DNA of 64,000 bases, from contig JABAKD010000007.1 in the NCBI GenBank assembly GCA_012845835.1, positions 5,781,358-5,845,357 on the forward strand. Reading direction: 5' to 3'. The translations under genes were made by a program, and so were the position numbers. Below, piece by piece: positions 11,014-22,639 of the stretch. The stretch comes from Undaria pinnatifida. Taxonomy: Eukaryota > Sar > Phaeophyceae > Laminariales > Alariaceae. The notes under the pieces were generated by a model. The model worked only from the letters and a program-made list of their open reading frames with translations, ran no database searches and was not told the DNA's origin. The stretch's first letter is position 1; every line of letters begins with the position of its first letter.

Positions 11014-11392
11014 TCGGAGACACGTGCCTCCGATCTCAGAAGCTATTGGGGGCTCTGGTGGAATGGAATAGAGGTACGTCTCTACGAAGAAATCGAAAGT
11101 GAGTACTCTCCGTGGACCTGCTCAGTTGGCAGATCTGCAGGAGGCACTCTGTGTGGCCCCACCTATACCTTCACATGTGGCGTCGACGGCAGGACAGAAA
11201 AAAATAATATCGGAGACACGTGCCTCCGATCTCAGGAGCTATCCGGGGCTCTGGTGGAGTGGAATAAAGCTACGTATCTACGAAGGAAACGAAATTGTGT
11301 AGTCTCCGAGGACCTGCTCAATTGGCAGACCTGCAGACTTGCAGGGGGCACTCTGTGTCCCCACCTATAACTTCACACATATCGAAAAAAAA
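11014..11392. repeat. Tandem duplication, about 197-bp unit
   Basis: Two units start at about 11,014 and 11,212. Each carries a near-palindrome ATCGGAGACACGTGCCTCCG at its head, and they share GGGGCTCTGGTGGA, CTACGTATCTACGAAG-type and GGCACTCTGTGT blocks. Units differ by several substitutions and small indels, so the duplication is not very recent. Confidence 0.75.
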
Positions 11393-11914
11393 TATAAAAA
11401 ACGCGAAAGCATATTATGGCCGCGAAGAAAGGGGGTGGTATCCCTCGCGGGAGTCTCTTGCATTCACAACGAAAAAAAAATAGAAAGGAACTAAGTATAC
11501 CACGTTTTTAACATAATGATTGGAATTTCAGTAGGGTTCACCAAATTAAGAGGGGTGGTGCGCATGTTTTCAATCGAAATGAATGATGACACCGCAAGAG
11601 GTATCGTATAGAACGTGCCTGGGTCAGATTTAGGTGTGTTGGTTTATTTTTGCCACCTACGTTGCATACTGCGAATGTGTTGTAGACGATGGCCCAAGTG
11701 ACGTACTACACAGACAGCAATCGTATACGGAGGCGTGGCAAAGGTAAACGTATGGCATGGCATTTACTTCGTATGTGTCTGCAGTGAATACGATAAATTT
11801 TGTCGCATTGAGTTCGTCTGAATATGCTGAGTAGCGTATTACTTCGTGTTTCAACACAATACAAGTGAGGGCATATTTTTTTGGCCATGTTAATACCTGC
11901 CCAGTAAAGCTTTA
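11393..11914. other. No gene seen
   Basis: Short frames only, none with a start, composition or similarity that supports coding. Confidence 0.3.
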
Positions 11915-12182
11915 GACCAAGGCTACGGTAGGGGGGGTACCCCCGTTTTCACTGGTGTGTTTGAGCCACTCGCACGAGTGGCTCTGTACCTCACGGATGA
12001 AAATGCTTTAGGCAGTTGTTTTGAAGAAGCTTAGATTACGTTTGAATGGCGGATTGATTTCGTCAATAAAAAACATAAAGAAAATGCAAGATTGCAAAAT
12101 AGAAAGGGGTTACTCGCGCGAGTGACCCCTAGCCACTGAAATTCAAGGCCCAAAAAGGGTCCCCCCTACCGTGGCCTGGGTC
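11915..12182. mobile_element. MITE D, copy 1 (268 bp)
   Basis: The ends are inverted repeats: GACCAAGGCTACGGTAGGGG at the left and CCCCTACCGTGGCCTGGGTC at the right. The flanking TTTA (11,911-11,914 and 12,183-12,186) is a plausible 4-bp or shorter target duplication. Inside are two palindromes, GAGCCACTCGCACGAGTGGC (start 11,964) and GGTTACTCGCGCGAGTGACC (about 12,108). A second, clearly homologous copy is at 47,691-47,959. There is no coding capacity, so it is non-autonomous. Confidence 0.85.
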
Positions 12183-12760
12183 TTTACTCGAGTTATGTCC
12201 TGCCCATCGAAGGGCGGTCGATCAATTTCGTGTCCAGAAAGTATTGCCTTTTCCATTTTTCTCAAAGGTCGTGCCTCTACATTTTCAAGGAAAGGTTCCT
12301 GCGCCCTCCGTCGGCCAGGAAAATACCACCTCCCTGCAAAGCTAACGTGTGTGACGTGGATCTTCAGGATGAGAAGGCTCTCTCCGTTGCCCGCCCTCCG
12401 TTTACATTTCGATATTAAAACCTGTTACACACACTCAACAAGGAACAGAGTTTTCTGAAAAATGGGAACGGAGCCCAAAATGAGAACGGACGGTTTTTTT
12501 TAGAAAGCAACCCAATTGTGTATAACTCGAAAAAAAAAAATTGACAGTCCTGTGGGGCTGTACGGCAGCCTTCGAATGAGCTGTCGCTCAGGCTGGAAGT
12601 CCTCGGCATCGCCTTGGTAGCCAGCATCTGGAGAAATCACAATAGAGCCAGCGTATATCGCTTTTTGCGCCCACCCGAAGGCACGAGATGGAGCATGAAC
12701 GTTCTGACGAGCTCCTCTCACAGGGCTGGTCAAGGGGTTTCGCAGTATCATTTCGGTTCT
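12183..12760 (-). other. Coding-like minus-strand remnant, unidentified
   Basis: Two adjacent minus-strand stretches read like decayed protein. One, around 12,190-12,400, includes NVEARPLRKMEKAILSGHE. The other, 12,500-12,751, includes AFGWAQKAIYAGSIVISPDA. Neither begins with a credible ATG and they are in different frames. They could be relics of a transposon or retroelement polyprotein; no family is recognised. Confidence 0.3.
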
Positions 12761-14638
12761 CTAATACACCACATGGTTCTGGAGATAACGCTTGGTTCTC
12801 ATGAGGGTATATATATATATTCTCCGGAGTATATTGAAAGCCATGAACCCTTGAACCTAAACAAGGTTTATTCAGGGCACACACCCGGGTCCCACCCCCT
12901 TTTGTTTTCGGGCTAGGACAGGTCTTTGTCGTTACTGGCTTGTACTTGCTACGGGGTTTATCGGTATGCGCCAGAAGACTAGAAAATAATATGTCGCGGG
13001 TGGCCTACATTTAGAAGTGCATCTATCTATGTTTTGTTCTTCTTGAGACGGGTGTATATTATATTAGTTGGCGCGTGGCCAACGCACATACATGCAATAT
13101 ATTTGTCTGGAGATATATTCTACTCTCGCGAGTAGCGGGTGCCTCATGCGTTCTTAGCAATGGTTTGAATTCATGGAACCAAGGGGTTGTGCGTCCACAA
13201 CGCTTCAAAGCGGTGGAGGTGTTGAGCGATGCACCTGCCCTTTTGACAAATATTAGTGTTTGTGACCTGCGTGCGGTAGTAAAGCCGGAGCTACCTCTAC
13301 CCATCGTAACCTTGGTCCCACCCTAACAAAGTCTGTTTATGAAACAGACAATGTTTACTACTGCTATAACAGCAGCTGGTCATGCTATGCCTCGCATCCT
13401 CCAACAAACGGTGGCAAAGCGTAGGCCTCGATTTCGTTGATGATAGCAATACGAAGAGGAAGTGGTTACGGGAAACTCAAGCTCAGTTTGTATGCACACC
13501 AGTTTTTTTTTATCGTTTTGCGAGATTTCTTTCATCACGTTAGGTCACCAACATCATCGGTCGACACTCGTAAACGCTTCATACTGTAATGCATGAATGC
13601 AGCAACTATGTATGGTCAAAATCAGTCATCAAGAAAACCCGCAAATAGGGCAAACCGACGGGGTCGATCATGTAAATTGGCCCACTAGCTTACATGCTAT
13701 GTGGGGCTTGAAAAATCACCCCTCGTCTCAATAGGCCAAACGACGGTTCCCGGACGGTCTGGTCGTAAAAATAGCAAAACACGTTAAAAGGCGATGAAGC
13801 AACAAGGAAACCTTACGATATTCGCACGATCTGGGCATGCCTGATGGGGACTGGACGCTTTCCTCAAATCAGAGTCTTCATTCCGTTCAGGATAATACGT
13901 ACGTGGGAACCAACCACTCGGAGCTGGGGGGCCAGCCAAAAAACGGACTGTCAGTGTATTTGAAAGCCCTAGCACAACCGCCTTTACGAGTTAGCACTTG
14001 GAAATTGGAAACGCCTGCCCCTGACAACACATTGCATATGCACCAAAAAGGCCATCCATATGAACAATTCTAAGGCATTCTTTATCCGACTCGATCTCGC
14101 CGAGACATCCGAGAAAACAAGAAAAAGCACAAAGCGTTCCACACAAAAATCGTCTATCAACAGTCGTTCCCGATTAAAGTGTTTTTAGAAGAATCAATGC
14201 TGAACCCTCTAGAAGAAGAGAAACATCGTTGTAAACGTTTCTTTGATCAATTCGCCACCCATCTAGATATGTGACGGGAAGCAATGAGATGGAGGGGTAC
14301 ACATCTAGAATATACATCAAACGAAGGGATGGATGGGATTTGATCTCGAAATTACCCTCTGGAATGAACACGAGGAGGAGGAGAAAGTGTAAGTTAGCAC
14401 ACTTTTTTTGGTCGCATACGTGTATAGGAGATGCTTACTACTATTGTACGCTTGATGCTAGGCCTAAACGGCATGGTGGGGGTGGCGGAGAAGGAAAGGG
14501 TGGGGGGGGAAGGGTTCCTATTAGCCTCAAAGGCGTACTACTAGTATACAATGCAGCTAACGCACACATTGATGGCTCCAAAAGGTACAGCGGTGCTAAC
14601 ACCTGTCGTGTATATATATAGCTACACTGTCTGTAGTT
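12761..14638. other. Mostly unassigned; scattered coding-like frames
   Basis: A minus frame at 13,059-13,304 (81 aa) and an ATG-initiated plus frame at 13,837-14,073 (78 aa, MPDGDWTLSSNQSL...) are the best open frames. Neither has a recognisable domain, splice context or second copy, so I do not call genes. Near 14,470 a GGTGG-rich tract resembles repeat-B interior. Confidence 0.25.
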
Positions 14639-14800
14639 CTAAGGGAGTCGACGACCTATAACCTTAATGAGGACTCACAACCCGCAATACACGGGATCGG
14701 AGTATCACACACAGATTGCAAAGAAGAGATTCGACAAAATCTTCGATATCACAGCTGGAGAGAATTTTTACTTTCACACTAGACTATAGTCTAGTGTATA
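14639..14800 (-). repeat. Repeat B terminal fragment, minus orientation
   Basis: Contains AGTCGACGACCTATA..CTTAATGAGGAC, then CGGAGTATCACACAC, TTCGACAAAATCTTCGAT and ATCACAGCTGGAG, which are the reverse complement of the repeat-B left end. Confidence 0.7.
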
Positions 14801-16480
14801 TACAGCTCTGACGGAGTTATAGGTGGGGCAGCGGGCGATGTGGAGGGTGTATGCGTGTGTGGGCGGGGTGATATTTGTTGGGCGGCGGAGGAGGAGTGGG
14901 GGGGATGGAGGTGGGGAGTGAACGGAGGTGGACTCGCGACCAACTTACTTTTTTGTGTTTGACATAAAAATGCAGAATCTAGATGCCCAACATCTCAATG
15001 ATAATTATTTAGTTTAGAGTGACTTTTCTGGAAAAATTGAGAAGTACTGCTGTTGTTGTAGTTTGTTCTATATTCCTTCATTACATTTACACTAAGAATG
15101 CGTGCCATACTGGTAGAGGATGGCTACTACTGAGGCTGTGTGTGTCTTTGTTGCTAAACTGATATTCCCACCTTTCTACCTAGTACCAATGCCGATACCG
15201 AGCTCCGAGGTCACCAATTAGACTATAATAGGACGTACGATATACCTTTTGTTATGGAATTATAGGGGAGAAATATTGTTAGGATGGTTCGACCACAATA
15301 ATACAACAAACAAACCTCAACAACGGACATCTTAACCCCATTTGTATGCAGTATCATGGTGACATCAGATGGTGTGACCATATGTGGTAGTTATTCGTGG
15401 AATGATGTTATACGGAGGGACAGTACCTGATAATACTACTGCAAACAGAATGGGTTATACGAACCACATCTATCTGCAACCAACCTCTCGGTCGGTGGCC
15501 ACGAAAAATGCCAGTGGCCACCCCTCGAAATCTCAATTCGTTTGCCTCATACATTCAAATCGCTGTACTGTCCACCCACGAGGACCGAAGGCATCCAGGG
15601 GACAACACGCGGAGTTCGTTATTGTTAAGAATACCCTCATGTCTGAAAATTATGGCTTTGCCCAATAAGCTTGCATATATATACTGGTATTTTAGATTAT
15701 ACTTGTACGAAGTATTGGTTTTTGGAGCTTATGGAACAAAAAAGCTTATCTCCGACCGAGCATAGCCAACGTGCCAAAGAGATGTAAAGAGCATAACAAA
15801 GGAAATCGAGAATAAAAGGTGGTTATGTCTGTCTGTCCCCATTTCAGGTGTATATGGCACATGTGCGTCGGGTTGTCTGGTAGCATGGTGTAGACGCCAA
15901 ATGGGAGGCCGCACGGTAATCATTCAGTTCGCGAGGCTTACTTACACCTATTCATTGTCGGCTCTGTGTATCGCGATATTGGGCGGTTCTACATAAAAAC
16001 ACTAAAACACGCACACACACGCTCTCGCGCGCGCTTACGCGCCAACGCGAGCAAAAAAATGCGGACAGCGCAAGGAACGCAGCCGATCTTCCGATCTCTT
16101 GTGATCTTGCAGCGATGGGAGGCGCTCTCCTCAAGTACAACAGAGGGCAGGGAAAGTAGCATTGGGTCGTGCGGGATGCGGGGGTACTGGGTACTCCACT
16201 ATGTGTGGCTAGCTCGCTAGCTCTGTTTTTTTTGTCGAGTTTCGAGGAGAGAGTTCAAGAAAGTTTTCTAATTGACATATGGTGGGAAGTTCGTTTTGGG
16301 CGGTAGTATGGAAAAGGCAGCAAGGCACTGTGCGACTGTGAGCCCCGTGCTGTATATGGACCAAACACACAATATATATATAGCACAACAACAGAAGAAG
16401 TAGGATATTTTACGTAAATATATACTACAATTTTGAAGTATAGACAATAATACAATAGGAGTATATATTTACGAGCCATC
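14801..16480. other. No supported gene; short dinucleotide-rich patch
   Basis: Unassigned sequence. A CA/CG-rich microsatellite-like patch (ACGCACACACACGCTCTCGCG) is at about 16,010-16,040. Open frames at 15,384-15,765 are short and featureless. Confidence 0.25.
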
Positions 16481-17290
16481 CATGCCGCTGCTTCCCCGCC
16501 CCCCCCGCCATCCCGCCCCTCCTCGTCCCCCCCCCCCCCACCCCCACCCCCACCCCCACCCGCGCGCCCCCAACGCCCATCCTTCCCCACCACCCGCAAC
16601 TTCGCCTAGACCTAACACCACACGTATAGCAAACCCCTACACCTATGCCACCTAAAGCCCCTCCTCCCTCCGCCCCCCCCCACCTCCCCCACTCCCCCCA
16701 CCCTCCACCCCCCCACCCCCCCAACCCACCCCACCCTCAGCCCCTCGAACACTCCGCCCTCTATTTACTGGTTGTACGACTTACAAGATATACATTATAA
16801 ACTGGTGCATTATTTTCAAAACCGTGACATTTATCCCCCAAAAAGAATGTATAGTTTCCACGGACAAATTGAGCTGCCCCGCCCGTCCCATCCCCCCACC
16901 CCCAAACCCCGTTCCCGCCCCCCCCCCCAAGCCTGATCCCTTTTGATCAAAACCATGCCCCCACGTCCTTAAAAACTCCGCCCTCCCTTCACAGGTTGTT
17001 CGACTTACAGGAGTCACTTGATAAACGGATGTATTTCCTTCCACGGCTGTCAGATTTTGTCCCCCTCATAAACGGATTTTATAGTTTCCGCGCACAGACC
17101 GACTAACATCACCCTGTTGACCCTGATAGCTACCTTGTAGTTGCTAGGAGAGTCGCCGACCTATATCCTTAATGAGGAAACACAACCCGTAATACGCGCG
17201 ATCGGAGTATCACACACAGTTTGCAAAGATGAGTTTCGACAAAATATTCAATGTCACAGCTGGAGTGCATTTTCATTTAATATATGATCT
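16481..17290 (-). repeat. Repeat B copy, minus orientation, C tracts
   Basis: C-rich runs (16,498-16,740) are followed by ordered repeat-B modules in reverse: ATTTATCCCC..AAGAATGTATAGTTTCCA, GATCAAAACCATGCCCCCACGTCC, TGTCAGATTTTGTCCCCCTC and the terminal CACAGCTGGAGTG. Gly-rich ORFs on the other strand are artefacts of the C runs. Confidence 0.75.
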
Positions 17291-17460
17291 AATATATTCG
17301 AATCGTCTGCATTTTACTTTTTCAGCACCGACACACCTGCACCTGCCATGTGGCTGTAAGAAAATTAAATAAAAAAAAGAAACCACGTTGCACGAACTTG
17401 CCAACGACAAGCAAGGATGCCCAACGAGTGTTCGACAAGCAAGCACGCTTTTATCAAACG

Positions 17461-17863
17461 AAAATCAAGCTAGAGATGCATTAAAGAGCGAGCATCAGTC
17501 GAGCTTATCCGTGTAAAACTGGCATGATAATGAATCGCGAGCTTATTTCCAATTTTTAAGCCTATCCCCGCTGAAGAAAGCGTACATTCAGAAAAAAAAT
17601 CTTATTGGGTAAGGCCCTAGTGAAAATCTAATCAAAAAGCTAGAAATATTCACACACAGAGAATCAAGCTAGAGATGGCTTAAAAAGCGAGCATCAGTGG
17701 AGCTTATCCGTGCAAAACTAGCATAAAATATTAAATCGCGAGCATATTTCCAGTCTTTGAGCCTATCCCCGCTAAAATAAGCGTTCATTCAGAAAAAAAA
17801 AGCTTATTGGGTAAGGCCCTAGTGAAAATTCAATCAAAAAGCTAGAAATATTCTCACACAGAG
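17461..17863. repeat. Tandem duplication, about 200-bp unit
   Basis: Two units begin at about 17,461 and 17,661 with AATCAAGCTAGAGATG. Both include GCGAGCATCAGT, GAGCTTATCCGTG, GAATCGCGAGC-type and GGTAAGGCCCTAGTGAAAAT blocks. Divergence is about ten percent by eye. Confidence 0.8.
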
Positions 17864-20204
17864 TTCGGCTGCGGCCGGAATTCTGGATCGAGATGTGTAC
17901 CATGTCATTCGTGAAGGAAATTGCAAAATCTCAAGCATTTTCTCCCTGTCTGTGTCCAGAGATTCGCTCGCGACCATGCCCGTCACTCAATGACTCTACG
18001 CGGTGAACGGTTGGCCAAAAACAATTAGTTGAGCGGTATCTGAATATCAATTACGAGGTTCAAAGCTCATGTAGGGGGGTTTTGCTTGATCACCCCGGTT
18101 ATCGCACGCACGCACGCACGGAAGCAGCTGACAGACCCCCCCGCTTATCGGCCGCCCTACCCCACACAATCACTCATCACCGAGCAGCTGTTCCACGTCA
18201 ACATCCACCTGCGCCCTTCTGCCCCCGCCCCTCCAGCCAGGCACAAATCCCCAACAAGTTCTCTCCAAGCACCAACCGGATATCAAGGCTAACAGCACGC
18301 ACCCGACAACGTGATAGAGTTATATACGCCGGCAGCACCAGCACCAGCAGTTATTGAAACGTTTCGGGATTCTCTAGACGTGTCTTCTCACACGAGGTGA
18401 GCGACTGTGTACCTATAATGTGTAACATAGACAGTCTTTCATTTGTGATCGTTTGTCTATCTCTGTTGGTATGCGTACTAGATATAACAATTGAGAAATG
18501 TGTTTTCCCCGTCCGAGAGCTGGTTCGAGTTCTAATTTAATGGAGCGCGTTGCCCGGGACAACCACATCGCAACAGGAGGGAGGCTGCTGTGCGTTTTAC
18601 CCATGAATGTAGCCTGTCGAAGCTCGTTTGCCATGTACTTATCCCCTATAAAAAAGGTGATTATTTCTGATAATGAAATCATGCCCGATGTTTGATTCCC
18701 CTCACGTAAGCCGCCTGGCGTACGACACTGTCTTGAGCGAATCCACCTCTGATCCCACCACATATATCATGTGTAGTATGAGATACAGATCGCCCCGTTT
18801 TAGCATCCGAATTGGATCGATCGGAAGACCTCGTTTTGCCAAGGACTGACTTTGACCATATAAGTTACATATGGTCCCATACAAGTTACATACGGCGGTA
18901 AAGATGTCTCCGTTGGGGTATTGGGTTGCATTTATTTGCTACGTGTTCATTTTACGATCTACAAACTGTGTGCTCTGTTATTCAAGATTGTTTGTGGATG
19001 AATCTGCAATTAGTTGCATGAATGATTTCCTGAAGCGGACAAGTCTGCTAAATGTAGTGTTTTGAAACAATCAATAAAGGAAGAGAGTGACACGTGCGAG
19101 TGGCCTAGACGCGGCAGTGGAACAGGGGGGTCCCGCTCCTACCATAGCGATTATCCTTTCTTACTGTTTTAAGGCAACGGCGAAAGCTGCATTTCTACAG
19201 GTACTACATTTTAGGTTCCACACGTGTCAATTGACATTTTGCCTGCCGTCGCCTTTTTTCTCCGTTCGGCCAACAACTGTGCGGAAAGCTAAATAGCCGG
19301 TGTCTACAATGTCAGCCTCCAGAGCTTGATCACTGGGTGGATTTTTTTATCCCACGCCGTCTTGACTTAGCCGTAGTCGCCTTGCTGCGACGTTAAGCGT
19401 GAACGGCATGCTCAGGTTCGTCTTCTGAATCTGTCGGAAAAATCTTGATGGGCTCAGTCAACCAACTTTGCTGGCCCAAGAGATAGGTTCCCCGTTCCCC
19501 GTAAAGATGTTTTACATTGAAATGAAGTATTTGGAAAAATTTTGATCATTATGGACCAAGCCCCAAAATGAAAGTCGGCCCTCTAAAAGTTTTGTGTTTA
19601 TTCGAGAGATTAGCCTAATATAACTATCTATCCGAAATAAAAACAAAAAATACCACAACTTATCTTCAAAAGTACAAAATATGATAGACCGGGTTCCACC
19701 TTATTTGCCCGTGCGGTCGAAATACAAGGTTTAAATTTCAGATCAAAACCGCCGTGAAAACGTTGATTGAGCGGGGCATCGCAGAATGGCCATATTCTCT
19801 ATTTTATGTCGAAACCACTTGACATGGGTAATGCGTCGAGTTGGTCTAATATATCTCAATGAGTGGCGAATTAATGGAAAGACACTGTCAATGATATTCT
19901 TTAAGAGGCTTCAGCATTGCTCCCTCCAAATTCTACATTGATCGGGGAAGACGACTTGTACACGATGTTCGGGTGGAACACTTGGTGCTTTCTTTTTGGT
20001 TTTGTCGGATATATCGGCGAGATAAGGTCGGATAAAGAATACCTTATGATGATTAATTTATATGCTCTTTTTGGTGCATGTGCAATGTGTCGTCAGAGGG
20101 TCAGGTACTTCCAGTTTCCAAGTCCTTACTCGTAAGAGCGGTGCCGCTAGAGCTTTTTGAATCACTGTCCGTTTTTCGGCTGGCCCAGCTCACAGTGGTT
20201 TGGT
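17864..20204. other. Gene-poor interval; weak ORFs only
   Basis: The most gene-like frame is 18,871-19,065 (ATG start, 64 aa, hydrophobic segment GYWVAFICYVFIL, with AATAAA about 10 bp after the stop). It has no homologue I know and no second copy, so it stays uncalled. Other frames are short and featureless. Confidence 0.25.
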
Positions 20205-20540
20205 CTTTTTGGTTTATGCGCCTGTGCACAAATCTGATTTACTATATGGTATTTTGGTGTAGCATCTGCGGAGATGCCGGGGAACCTATGGTTGCCCGAA
20301 AGGATGAAACAAAATACATAAATGGTCCCTAATCCCATGATTAGGATCACCCCGTGAGGGAAGAGGAAAAGCCCCTGAGTGGCACTGCACTTTTCTTCCT
20401 TCTTTTAAGTAGTTTAATACTCAGTATATATTTTCTACTTCTTCTCTCTTCCCAGCCCCATGGCGCTCCGAATTTCGTGACTCCCGTCTCCGCGAGCCAG
20501 CCTGTGCCCTCAACACCTAGGTTCATTCATTATGCTAGCA
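20205..20540. repeat. Repeat A, copy 3 (right end only)
   Basis: Aligns with about 30,565-30,890 through TGGTTTATG.GC.GT.CACAAATCTGATTTACTAT, GGGGAACCTATGGTT, TGAGTGGCACTGCAC, ATGGCGCTCCG and TTTCGTGACTCCCGTCTCCG. Homology fades after about 20,540, which suggests the right end of the repeat. Confidence 0.75.
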
Positions 20541-21097
20541 AGACATTACGACTCGAACCACCGGTGCCAAGTGCTAAGGAAGTGGACCCCAGTATCGAAG
20601 CGAGTCTCCCAGAAGAAGAGCGCCGTCTTCTCCATGAGGAATTCAATGCTGCTGTATTGGCAGTTAGACGCGAGGCAGCTGCTCGGAGGGATGAAGAACG
20701 ACCCCACACCCTGGAAGACCAGCCCAGGGGAAGCGCCGCTCAGTCGCCCGAGAATCCCACGCATGTCCCAGCGCGACCAAAGCAGCATCAATAGGCAACA
20801 GGCCCATTGTCAAAGGGATACATTAATTACTCCGATGGTCTACGGCAGGCAATAATAGCGGAGATTCTCCTGAAGTGGGATTTCTCAACCTGGGCTTATC
20901 TAACCCAGCTGGCTTGCTCTGCTGAAGAACCGGAAACAATACAACAATACGGAGTCGAAAACAAAAGGCGAGCATACAAAATATTATGCGAGTTGCAAGA
21001 CCGAGCGAGACGCCGCCGAGGCAAGCCGAGCACAAATAGAGGCACGAGCAGATCGGAAGGGGGCACAGGCGAAAGAGAGCCATGCCCCACTATCTAG
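20354..21097 (+). other. Two coding-like frames, unidentified
   Basis: The frame 20,354-20,794 has an internal charged segment (EASLPEEERRLLHEEFNAAV). It starts at GTG and its N-terminal third is repeat-A sequence, so only the part after about 20,540 could be original coding. A second frame, 20,807-21,097 (TTG start, DGLRQAIIAEILLKWDFSTW...), follows. The two are in different frames. They may be exons or relics of a mobile element. No family is recognised. Confidence 0.25.
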
Positions 21098-21121
21098 CCA
21101 GACCCATTTAATGCATAAGTC

Positions 21122-21230
21122 TTTTTCTTTTCTTTTTTTTTATCCTCCGGCGGATGGGGAAAAATAAAGCTATAGCTCACCACACTTCCACGTATTTTCA
21201 TACGCGTCGTGTGTCGATTTAACTCAGTTG
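21122..21230 (-). mobile_element. SINE-like retroposon, copy 1 (109 bp, 12-bp TSD)
   Basis: The segment is bracketed by a perfect 12-bp direct repeat AATGCATAAGTC (21,110-21,121 and 21,231-21,242). Read on the minus strand it starts CAACTGAGTTAAATCG and ends in an A-rich tail (the plus-strand CTTTTTCTTTTCTTT run). Core phrases GGTGAGC, TTTTTCCCCAT and CCGGAGGATA are shared with copies at 29,371-29,456 and 44,716-44,807. A variable-length TSD plus A-tail indicates LINE-mediated retroposition. Pol III A and B boxes are not obvious, so the parent RNA is unknown. Confidence 0.75.
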
Positions 21231-21352
21231 AATGCATAAGTCATCGAGCGAGAAGGCCGCGAGGTCGTTGGAGCACCAGCCCGAACAGCAGAGGACGTAT
21301 TCGCTCCCGTTGGTATGGACTTCTGACCGCCCGGAGCAAGAGAGGCAAATAA

Positions 21353-21850
21353 TTTTTTTCGGGGAAGGGGAGTAGGAAGAGCAAGTTTGATTTTTGGGAA
21401 GAGCTGAGAGACGTGGATGCCGAGCAATGGTGGAAGAACATGGTGGTAGCTAAGCTGGGGGTGGTACAAAATCAGCAGCAGGAATTACCACTGCAGGCCT
21501 GTCTTGACGAAGAGGATGATACAGGTGGAGAACAGACGACATCGTCTTCGCCGGGGGGATCGCTATCGGGTACACTTCTGACGTTCTCGAGTCGGGCCGT
21601 CGACGGAATGCACCGTCAGGCCGGCGATGCGCACCGTTGGCGAAAATTTCAGACGGTGGCGCAGGAAGGTGGAGAACGTGGAGAAAGGCAGGGAAAGAAT
21701 TGGGAGAGGAAGAGGCTTAGAGGTGGGTCGTGTTTCGGCTTCATCGCGGGGCCTGGGGAGGAGCATAGACGGCGAAAAAGGCGCTGTCTGCTACGAAAAC
21801 GTTTACGTGTGAAAGACAAGATCATCTTCTGCCGCAAGAGCACGTGTTAA
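21353..21850 (+). other. Coding-like frame, unidentified
   Basis: The frame stays open from 21,353 to 21,847 and includes KFDFWEELRDVDAEQWWKNM, unusually rich in Trp and acidic residues, followed by a Gln/Asp/Ser-rich tail. There is no ATG before the segment (first in-frame ATG at residue M of WWKNM), but an AG acceptor-like site lies at about 21,374. It could be an exon of a gene or transposon. No domain is recognised. Confidence 0.35.
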
Positions 21851-22324
21851 AAAAGGCACGTATTGCTTTCATTCTTTTGTTGTGTTGAAGATTCGGGGTT
21901 TGGTTCGGTTCTTGGTTGGGTATTTAAGTTGGCTTTCTGAGGCAACGTGCGTTCAGCTTAGATATTTAAATGGAACGTAGATCACGGCCAGCCGTAGTTT
22001 CATGTGTTGCTTTTTCCACTGTATCTGCCCCCGACGCTCTCTCAGCCTTGTTGCATGTTCACCCCCAGTAGCTAGTAAGCATGATACTGTTTGAATTACA
22101 ATAAAAAAACACGGGGAGGGTATGATGGTTAAACTTGCTTTGCGACCGGAAAAAAGAGTCATTGGGGTGCTCTTGAATCGGGTACTTTACTATGATGGCG
22201 TTTGGACGTTCGTTCGAAGTTGGGATGGAAGTAGGAATTTTGTACCTGGTACGGAACTTCGAAAACATGAATAATCTGGAAGCTACGAAATACTGCTGAT
22301 ATCAGCCACCACGTCATAGGTATA

Positions 22325-22455
22325 TCATAAAAATTTAAACACACTCCAGATGTGAGATCGAATATTTTGTCAAAGCTCATCTTTGCAAGCTGTGTGATAC
22401 TCCTATGGCGCGTATTACGGGTTGCGTGTCCTCATTAAGAATATAGGTCTATATA
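22325..22455 (+). repeat. Repeat B terminal fragment
   Basis: ACACTCCAGATGTGAGATCG, CTCATCTTTGCAAGCTGTGTG and CTCATTAAGAATATAGGTC match the repeat-B left end. The copy stops where repeat A sequence begins. Confidence 0.75.
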
Positions 22456-22639
22456 CAAACTTTTCTTGTTTGCACACATACTGAAAAGACGAGAGGTGAT
22501 GGGTAGAGTGGTGTGTTTTTAACTCACAACCGAATTTTCAACCCTGCCTTGTGATATGCCGGCAATTAATTGTAACTGTAGTACGAGTACATGGTATGTG
22601 ATTTTTTTTTTTTTTATGTACGTAATTATACTGAGCGAT

